NCBI GenBank assembly: GCA_902800215.1
Contig: CADCDS010000013.1
Location: 38,585-102,584, forward strand
Direction of reading: 5' to 3'
DNA length: 64,000 nt
Source of the DNA: an uncultured Bacteroidales bacterium
GTDB lineage: Bacteria; Bacteroidota; Bacteroidia; Bacteroidales; Paludibacteraceae
A model generated the notes under the pieces. The model was given only the letters and a program-made list of their open reading frames with translations, was not told the DNA's origin and did no database searches. The number at the start of each line of letters is the position of its first letter. Position 1 is the first letter of the stretch. A program made the position numbers and the translations under genes. Shown here piece by piece: positions 58,580 to 64,000 of the stretch.

Positions 58580-61209
58580 GAAAAGTATTTCCTATCTTTT
58601 TGGCTCTTATCGCCGTGATCCTTTACGGATGTTCCGGAGGATCAAGTTCACAGGAATCAAGTTCGCAGGAAGCGGTTTCGCAGGAAGAAGCTCAAGTGGG
58701 CAAACTGATCCCCGAAGAGGACAGCCGTCCGCCGATCGTACTGAAGGGCGAAGGTTACCAATTGGAGTTGCCGGCCTTTGCCACCGACGTCCAATGTGAA
58801 CCGGTGAGCGAGGTACGGGAATTTGACTTGATGTGGCAAGGACATGACCTCATCGTCAAACCCATCTCCGTGACGCGCAATGGGGACAACCATGTGCAAT
58901 TGGGTCAACCTGCCACCGTGCGTTTTGCTATTCCCGAAGACGTTCCTGAGGACCAATACGATGAACTGGTAGGTATGCTCTTTACCGACCATGGTACGGA
59001 GTATAAGATCCCCGATTATTACGCCTTGCGTGAGGGTTTCGTGCAGTTTGAAACCAGCCATTTCTGCGATCTGGCCGCCGGGAGACAGAGGGATTCCTTA
59101 CGCGAATTATTCATCGAGGAAGTGGCCGTGAACGGATGGGGACGGAATATGAGTAACAAGGACATGGAGCCGACCTTGCGGGCACAAATCAATAAGTTTG
59201 CCGAAGACCACTGTCTGGGCGAGAACGACCTGGTGGGCATCGCCATGCGGGAGGTATTAGGCGAGAAGGACTTCGTGAAGATAGGTCTGGATATCGTCAA
59301 CGCCTACGACATGGAGGATGCCAGTCTGGATCAACGCATGGCCGTGGCTTCCGAGACGATGATCAAACTGGCCAAAGGCAAGGTGCTGTCTTATTTCATC
59401 AAGAAACTCAAAGTGGATGAGAACAAAAAGGTCAAAGTGATGGATGAGCTCAAGAGCGAGAAAATAGGTGAGACGGTGTACAAGACGGAAATCGTGAAGA
59501 TCGAAAGTCGGAGAAACAAAGTCATCGGTGTGCTGGAGGATCATTTCTCTATGGAAAATGCGGAGAAAGTGGGCACGGTTTTGGGCGACAATCCTACCTT
59601 CGAGCAATGCTATATTTACGCTTGTCAGTATATCGGCAACTTTGTCTTGGAAAAATGGAAAGAAGCCTTGATAGAAATGATACCTTATCTCGGTCATCTG
59701 AAAAAAATGGCGACAGCCATAGAGATATGGAAGAAGTTCTGGGCCGCTACGCAGATGCAGGACCTCTACAAAACATACGAGAAAAAAGCCAATGCGAAAG
59801 GAGCTCTGCTCGATGATGATGAATGGGGCTTGCTTACCATGTATATCTCCGCACCTAAATTCCTGCACGGCATGACCGATATGCAGATGAAAGACTATAT
59901 CGAGCAACGCTATCTCGAGAAAAAGGAGATCGAAAGACGAAAAGAGGAACTGAGGGAGTATATTGATATGATAGAAAAGTCCGTGGACCTGAAAAGCGAG
60001 TGCTTTGAGCAAAAGCATTTTGACTATGTGCAACGCTTGACCGTTGTGCGCAATCTGATGGATCGGTTCTACTACGAACTGGTGGGAGATGACGGATATT
60101 TGACTTACATTGACAACGGCTACAGACAGGCGATTTGCAGTCCTAATGCGATCAATCAACAGCTGTGTTATGTGGTGGATGAGTATTTGAAGTGCTACCC
60201 GAATCGCGAGAAGTTCTATGCTTGGTTGAAAGAAAACGGATACCACTTCGGGAATCTGGAGGACGAATACAACCGCTTGGATAAATTGTTATGGAATGAT
60301 AAACCCAAGAAGGACCCGGATGTCCATATCGTGATCCAGGAGACTATGGGCGCTTCGTCAGGTATCCCTAAGTATATGAATCATACTATCTGCTTGGCCA
60401 AAGATGGAAAACCCTACAAAGAATGGTATCGTACTATTCCGAAAAACGACTCGATTCGTTACTATGGTTGGAAGACGGAATACCCAGCTGAAGACGAATA
60501 TGTCAAGTTAAGCGACTACAAGGATATGGGTGCGCCTAACCAAGTGTTTGTCTATGCCAGCGAAAAGGATTTTCTCGCCGGTAGGGCACCCGTAAAGACT
60601 GTTCCTTTCGAAGTAGACACCACGAATAGTTATACCATTATAGAGCTCAACGAAGATACTGGGGAGATGAGGGAATTTTTCTTTGCTAATGGTAGTGATT
60701 GGAATACTTATATCGGATATCGAAGTAACTACTATTATGATATTAAAACAAAAGCTTATGTAGAAGAATGGAACGACACCGTTGCGATTGGCGCCTTGCA
60801 TGATGCCTTAGCAAACGTCCGATTATATCTTAAGTACCCCAAAGATAACTTCTCTTTCACGACTTCTGGAGATTGCATCAACGAAGACGGAAACGCAACG
60901 GCTCACATCGATATGACGGTGAAAGGAGAGGTTGACTTTAAAAAGCAGAGTTGTCATTCTACCATGAGTGGTACTTGCACAGTGACGGATGACAGAAGCG
61001 GAGAGAAATTCATTGTCCACTTCAATAATTTGACAAGCGAGACTTATACTGAAGAAAGCCTGTTAGGGTGTTATTTTTGTTGCTATCCCGAAGGGCAGTT
61101 TGAGATTGAGTATAGTAACCGCCAGAAAGGCAAATCATATACAGTGAAGTCGAATGGACAAGCACAGTTTTATTTCAAGATGCCGTCTAAATATGATGAG
61201 TATGAATAA
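58576..61209 (+). CDS. Giant lipoprotein, unknown function
   Basis: 877 residues; signal MRKVFPIFLALIAVILYGC with lipobox LYGC, then a Ser/Gln/Glu linker coded by three 15-bp DNA repeats. The next part (VQLGQPATVRFAIPEDVPEDQ, YALREGFVQFETSHFCDLAAG) looks like a ZU5-like beta domain. The large central region is helical and charged with a long coiled-coil probability (LEKKEIERRKEELREYIDMIEK), and the C-terminal part is beta-rich and calycin-like (HIDMTVKGEVDFKKQ). No catalytic motif known. Coupled to the membrane AraC gene by a four-base overlap; it may be the sensed or regulated partner. It ends before a clear terminator. Confidence 0.8.
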   Translation: MRKVFPIFLALIAVILYGCSGGSSSQESSSQEAVSQEEAQVGKLIPEEDSRPPIVLKGEGYQLELPAFATDVQCEPVSEVREFDLMWQGHDLIVKPISVTRNGDNHVQLGQPATVRFAIPEDVPEDQYDELVGMLFTDHGTEYKIPDYYALREGFVQFETSHFCDLAAGRQRDSLRELFIEEVAVNGWGRNMSNKDMEPTLRAQINKFAEDHCLGENDLVGIAMREVLGEKDFVKIGLDIVNAYDMEDASLDQRMAVASETMIKLAKGKVLSYFIKKLKVDENKKVKVMDELKSEKIGETVYKTEIVKIESRRNKVIGVLEDHFSMENAEKVGTVLGDNPTFEQCYIYACQYIGNFVLEKWKEALIEMIPYLGHLKKMATAIEIWKKFWAATQMQDLYKTYEKKANAKGALLDDDEWGLLTMYISAPKFLHGMTDMQMKDYIEQRYLEKKEIERRKEELREYIDMIEKSVDLKSECFEQKHFDYVQRLTVVRNLMDRFYYELVGDDGYLTYIDNGYRQAICSPNAINQQLCYVVDEYLKCYPNREKFYAWLKENGYHFGNLEDEYNRLDKLLWNDKPKKDPDVHIVIQETMGASSGIPKYMNHTICLAKDGKPYKEWYRTIPKNDSIRYYGWKTEYPAEDEYVKLSDYKDMGAPNQVFVYASEKDFLAGRAPVKTVPFEVDTTNSYTIIELNEDTGEMREFFFANGSDWNTYIGYRSNYYYDIKTKAYVEEWNDTVAIGALHDALANVRLYLKYPKDNFSFTTSGDCINEDGNATAHIDMTVKGEVDFKKQSCHSTMSGTCTVTDDRSGEKFIVHFNNLTSETYTEESLLGCYFCCYPEGQFEIEYSNRQKGKSYTVKSNGQAQFYFKMPSKYDEYE
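58642..58686 (+). repeat. Three 15-bp repeats in the giant lipoprotein linker
   Basis: Units tcaagttcacaggaa, tcaagttcgcaggaa and gcggtttcgcaggaa, coding SSSQES and relatives. In-frame, unlike the 7/8-bp arrays. Confidence 0.85.
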
Positions 61210-61216
61210 GAGTACG

Positions 61217-61246
61217 AAAAAACGCATCTCCGGGTGCGTTTTTTTT
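61217..61246 (+). terminator. Terminator after the giant lipoprotein
   Basis: Stem AAAAAACGCA/TGCGTTTTTT with loop TCTCCGGG, followed by a T run. Confidence 0.87.
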
Positions 61247-61253
61247 GTTTTTA

Positions 61254-61283
61254 TTTGCACATATCAAAAAAGCAGTATCTTTG
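61254..61283 (+). promoter_or_regulatory. Orphan promoter upstream of Fic gene 2
   Basis: TTTGCACATATCA at 61254, TATCTTTGCACCGG at 61276, only 22 bp apart. No gene follows within 290 bases; it may give a long leader or a small RNA over the operator array. Confidence 0.65.
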
Positions 61284-61381
61284 CACCGGATTTGAAAATT
61301 TATCCTAGGGATTTTTCTTCCAAATGTGGGTTGAAAAGTATAGATTTGGACAAAAAACACAAATTTTATTTGGAGAGAATT

Positions 61382-61513
61382 AGTACTTAGAAATACTAAA
61401 AATAGCACAAAATTAGTACTTGCAGATACTTTATTGGCTATAATAACTCAAAAATGGCAAAATTAGTATCTCAAAGTACTAAAAATAGCATAAAATTAGT
61501 ACTTACAAGTACT
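61382..61513 (+). promoter_or_regulatory. Fourfold AGTACT palindrome operator array
   Basis: 16-bp words at 61382 (agtacttagaaatact), 61415 (agtacttgcagatact), 61465 (agtatctcaaagtact) and 61498 (agtacttacaagtact). Spacing 33, 50 and 33, so two copies of an 83-bp unit, immediately before the fic promoter. Probable binding sites of a repressor, perhaps the Fic protein's HTH partner. Confidence 0.75.
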
Positions 61514-61527
61514 TTTTTGAGAAAATA

Positions 61528-61559
61528 TTTGCACATGTCAGAAATTTGTTGTACCTTTG
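61528..61559 (+). promoter_or_regulatory. Promoter of Fic gene 2
   Basis: TTTGCACATGTCA at 61528 and TACCTTTGCAATTG at 61552, 24 bp apart, 17 bases before the ATG. Confidence 0.88.
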
Positions 61560-61575
61560 CAATTGCAAAGGTTTT

Positions 61576-62694
61576 ATGAAAGAGTTACCGACATATACAC
61601 CGGATTTTGAGGAATATATCCGTCAAGGAGAACCTGACAAAAAAGAACGTGCGCAGATCTGGCGTACCGCTATCGGTTTGCAGCAAGTGGACGGGTTGGA
61701 AGTGTCGGAGTATTTCAAGGAAACGGTTAAGCGTAATATAGAGGGCGAGATTTCCATTGATGAAGTTCAGAAACTCACCAAGGCTTACTATGTAAGCAAG
61801 ACAAACCGTGCACAAGATGATGATGAGAAGGAAGAAGCGGATAAGGTGGCCGGTAATATCAGTAAGATTTTAGCGACTCAGACCTTAGACTTTAGCACAA
61901 ACGGCTATATCTCATTACATCGGCGCATTTTCAACGGAGTATTCAAGCATGCAGGGCAAATAAGGGATTATGATATTACCAAAAAGGAATTTGTACTCCG
62001 TGGAGGAACCGTTAACTACCTGAACCATGAGGATCTGCGTGCCGCGTTGGACTATGATATCGCCCAAGAGAAGCCGTTCAGTTATAAGGGTCTGACGCCC
62101 GACGAGACCATTGCACACATCGCGCATTTTGTGGGAGATTTATGGCAGATTCACGCTTTTGGAGAAGGAAACACGCGCACGACCGCAGTCTTCACCATTC
62201 AATACCTCCGCTCGATCGGATTTGACGTGAATAATGATCTCTTTGCAGCACATTCCAAGTATTTTCGTGATGCACTCGTACGCGCCAACTATAAGAACGC
62301 GATGCAAGGAATCGACTACAGCCCTGTCTATCTGGAACGGTTCTTTAGGAACTTGCTATTGAACGAAAAATGGGTATTGAAGAGCCGCTATTTAGTCATT
62401 AATCCACCTGCAGAATTTGCGGAACAACCAAGAGAAGATGCGGGAAAATTACAAAAACCCGCACGGATTCAGGGAAACAATGCGGGAAAATTACAAAAAC
62501 CCGCATTTAAGACAGAAACTATTAAACGTGTGTATGAGTTGATTTGTAGCAATCCCCGTATCAAACAAGCGCAAATGGCAACCATTTTGGGAATGGACGA
62601 CAGTACAATTGAGCGTGCTACCGTTTGGCTTCGTAAGAATGGCTATATCAACAAAGAACACTCGAAAATCAAAGGCGAGTGGCAATTGGCATGA
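61576..62694 (+). CDS. Fic-domain protein with C-terminal HTH
   Basis: 372 residues. N-terminal segment (VSEYFKETVKRNIEGEISIDEVQKL) resembles the VbhA-type antitoxin helix with an IEG inhibitory motif. The Fic core has the active-site motif HAFGEGNTRTT (193-203), an HxFx(D/E)GN variant with Thr at the last position, so activity may be atypical. A C-terminal winged-helix region (RIKQAQMATILGMDDSTIERATVWLRKNGYI) is DNA-binding. A duplicated AGKLQKPA linker (residues about 290-312) comes from a 25-bp DNA repeat. Likely autorepressed through the AGTACT array. Overlaps the next gene by ATGA. Confidence 0.87.
   Translation: MKELPTYTPDFEEYIRQGEPDKKERAQIWRTAIGLQQVDGLEVSEYFKETVKRNIEGEISIDEVQKLTKAYYVSKTNRAQDDDEKEEADKVAGNISKILATQTLDFSTNGYISLHRRIFNGVFKHAGQIRDYDITKKEFVLRGGTVNYLNHEDLRAALDYDIAQEKPFSYKGLTPDETIAHIAHFVGDLWQIHAFGEGNTRTTAVFTIQYLRSIGFDVNNDLFAAHSKYFRDALVRANYKNAMQGIDYSPVYLERFFRNLLLNEKWVLKSRYLVINPPAEFAEQPREDAGKLQKPARIQGNNAGKLQKPAFKTETIKRVYELICSNPRIKQAQMATILGMDDSTIERATVWLRKNGYINKEHSKIKGEWQLA
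62439..62505 (+). repeat. Duplicated 25-bp palindrome in the Fic linker
   Basis: Identical 25-bp words at 62439-62463 and 62481-62505, each with TGCGGG and CCCGCA arms. The 42-bp step keeps the frame and gives two AGKLQKPA units. Confidence 0.88.
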
Positions 62695-63809
62695 AAACTC
62701 TTTTAGACGATTATATCTTCTCGGACTCCCTCCGGTACGAAGGGCATAAACTCATCTATACCCCGGAAAACGGAGAACCCATCGTGTTAGGCGGATTCCT
62801 CGGCGCGGCAGTGCTGGGTGCGCTGCTGCATGGACAAGAGGAAGGGCACGACCGTGGTATCTCACTGAATAATCGCGACGGCAGGCATGCGTTCTTCCAT
62901 CGCTATGAAGATGAAACGCTGCACGAAAACGGTGGTTTGTTAAGGGTCGAAGTGCAAGCGCTCAGCGAAGATTATATGGAACTCGAAGACGAGAAGAATA
63001 TATTACTCACTATATGCGGCAATGACCGGCTTTATGACCTGGCTTTCGGACTCACGATCGATTATATGGAATACCTTGTGGCTGAGCAAGTACGCGAACA
63101 TATCTACGATCTCGTTCCCTGGACCGAACCCTTTGCCCAGTGGCTCTATACAGCCGGTTTCGTAGAAACCCGTCGCCAACACCTGCTTGCTATCGATTGG
63201 TCCGATCCGGCTGGCGTTTATGCGTTGGCTGAGTTACTTCGGCAACCTACAGAAGAGACCGTGCCAACCTTCGTTTTCGATGGCCTGAGTGCTGAACAAG
63301 TGCTCAACGGCTATTGGGAGTGGTTATGGAATACCGTACAGACGGACGCCAACCTTTACCCTGATGCGAAGGTGAAACTGGCGGAGTACAAAGAGAAGAT
63401 CCTTAAGAATGAAACCAATTACGATGACCTCAAACCGGAAATAGGAAAACTGCAACCTTCCGATATCAACCTCTTCCGCTCGTGGATGAACCAGTGGACG
63501 GACTTTATAAAAACAAAAATTGAACCGGTGACATCGAAACGGCAAAAGAAAGAAGAAGAGCAGTTGTTCTTTCCCGATAATGTTCTTGTATGTCCGACCG
63601 AAGACATGGATGAAAAATATGCTGCGGCACGCGAATACATCAAGGAGCGAAGTAGATATGACGAAAAATTCAGAAAATTTGCTAAAGATGTTTCGCACGC
63701 AAGATTCTGCCGTCAACTAACGCTTCTTTTTGGATGGTACGTTGATCCTGACTCACTGAGAAAGAGCATGTTACGAAAACCAAAACGAAAAACAAAAAAA
63801 TATACATAA
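62691..63809 (+). CDS. Unknown protein coupled to Fic gene 2
   Basis: 372 residues, soluble, no signal peptide. An early hydrophobic glycine-rich stretch (GGFLGAAVLGALLHGQEEGHDRG) and aromatic acidic segments follow; the C-terminal quarter is highly basic (MLRKPKRKTKKYT). No domain recognised. Its start codon overlaps the Fic stop (ATGA at 62691), so it is a coupled partner, perhaps a target or regulator. A rho-independent terminator follows. Confidence 0.77.
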   Translation: MKTLLDDYIFSDSLRYEGHKLIYTPENGEPIVLGGFLGAAVLGALLHGQEEGHDRGISLNNRDGRHAFFHRYEDETLHENGGLLRVEVQALSEDYMELEDEKNILLTICGNDRLYDLAFGLTIDYMEYLVAEQVREHIYDLVPWTEPFAQWLYTAGFVETRRQHLLAIDWSDPAGVYALAELLRQPTEETVPTFVFDGLSAEQVLNGYWEWLWNTVQTDANLYPDAKVKLAEYKEKILKNETNYDDLKPEIGKLQPSDINLFRSWMNQWTDFIKTKIEPVTSKRQKKEEEQLFFPDNVLVCPTEDMDEKYAAAREYIKERSRYDEKFRKFAKDVSHARFCRQLTLLFGWYVDPDSLRKSMLRKPKRKTKKYT

Positions 63810-63820
63810 ATCCTATTTTG

Positions 63821-63847
63821 AGGACGTCTCCGGACGTCCTTTTTTTA
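63821..63847 (+). terminator. Terminator after the Fic operon
   Basis: Stem AGGACGTC/GACGTCCT with loop TCCG followed by seven T. Confidence 0.9.
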
Positions 63848-63856
63848 TATTCGTCC

Positions 63857-63888
63857 TTGAAAAAGGGCGTTTTTTGTTGTATCTTTGC
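63857..63888 (+). promoter_or_regulatory. Promoter of the right-edge gene
   Basis: CTTG at 63857 and TATCTTTGCAGAG at 63881, 24 bp apart. Confidence 0.78.
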
Positions 63889-63932
63889 AGAGAATTTTAA
63901 ATTTTTATTGTTTAATTTAATTCGTTTTAACT

Positions 63933-64000
63933 ATGATTGAAAATCTTAATTCTATCTCGGAGGAGCAGGCGAACCTCCACATCGTGGAAAACATGGATGT
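63933..64000 (+). CDS. Start of an unidentified gene, cut by the window
   Basis: ATG at 63933 begins MIENLNSISEEQANLHIVEN and runs open to the window end. Only 22 codons are visible, which is too little to name. It lies 45 bases after the promoter -7, which supports a real start. Confidence 0.6.
   Translation, partial: MIENLNSISEEQANLHIVENMD

Larger units (their letters stand above)
61247..61575. other. Gene-free stretch before Fic gene 2
   Basis: About 330 bases (366 with the terminator). It holds an orphan promoter (61254-61283), four 16-bp palindromic AGTACT words (61382-61513) and the fic promoter (61528-61559). Only a 19-codon reading frame from 61326 follows the orphan promoter, with no RBS, so this stretch is probably a regulated leader. 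Confidence 0.75.

Noticed and set aside
61382-61513. CRISPR-like reading of the AGTACT words
   Set aside because: Words are 16-bp palindromes with 17-34 bp between them in a promoter region; an operator array explains them better.
1-64000. tRNA, rRNA, tmRNA and riboswitches
   Set aside because: No cloverleaf, rRNA stretch or known aptamer was recognised in the intergenic regions on reading; a covariance-model scan would settle it.

Overview
The window is a Bacteroidota chromosome segment, most likely from the order Bacteroidales. The evidence is the promoter type (TTTG, 24 bp, then TAnnTTTG, usually TACCTTTGCAGCCG), the gene families (a GldB-like lipoprotein, PorX-type PglZ response regulator, OMP beta-barrel TonB-dependent receptor, DUF4419, DUF2851, DUF4874/DUF4832), the many MKK/MKR lipoproteins, and tight gene packing with 1-4 base overlaps. 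Species cannot be named. No rRNA, tRNA or CRISPR array was seen.

Layout. 1-4062 (+): tsaE (5' end cut by the window), lolD-like, gldB-like, sufS and a secreted endonuclease/phosphatase-family protein. 4054-7450 (-): unknown secreted protein, EamA transporter, DUF4419 lipoprotein. 7541 to about 9133: an IS3-family element. 9298-16036 (+): an accessory island with an AAA/DUF4143 ATPase, duplicated modules of a secreted TonB-C-terminal protein plus a lipoprotein, and a Fic protein. 16043-21204 (+): DUF2851, AraC regulator, lipoprotein, TonB-dependent receptor. 21172-26166 (-): esterase, glycosyltransferase, nadA, corA, ksgA. 26317-31377 (+): gtrA-like, two L-fucose-isomerase-like paralogs, class II aldolase, acetate/succinate CoA-transferase. 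31374-34453 (-): xseB, radical SAM, sugar transferase, Sua5/YrdC. 34670-38023 (+): membrane protein, SecD-head-like lipoprotein, pckA, membrane protein. 38027-46917 (-): a long cluster with EEP protein, porX, rluD, PASTA protein, gpmI, sirtuin, smpB, CNNM/CorC-type protein and TerB-DnaJ protein. 47054-50866 (+): DUF4832 protein, HAD phosphatase, sugar kinase, CBM9-like protein. 50853-57251 (-): two large secreted beta-helix proteins with a 44-codon peptide gene between them. 57533-63809 (+): membrane-anchored AraC regulator with a giant lipoprotein, then a second Fic gene with a partner under an operator array. A last gene is cut by the right edge.

The genes suggest central carbon flow through aldolase, GpmI, PEP carboxykinase and a CoA-transferase, typical of succinate/acetate-forming anaerobes, together with NAD and Fe-S biogenesis and t6A tRNA modification (TsaE and Sua5). 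PorX and a shared short C-terminal tail on secreted proteins hint at a type IX-like export route.

The most unusual feature is not a gene. At least 28 short degenerate tandem arrays, mainly 7- or 8-bp periods with 4-9 units, are scattered through the window. They lie across gene ends, between genes, and inside conserved genes (ksgA twice, nadA, porX, gpmI, Sua5, AraC, gtrA, EamA twice), where they seem to encode extra surface loops. They are almost absent from the accessory island. This looks like an expanded dispersed repeat family, comparable in period only to the heptamer STRR repeats of cyanobacteria.
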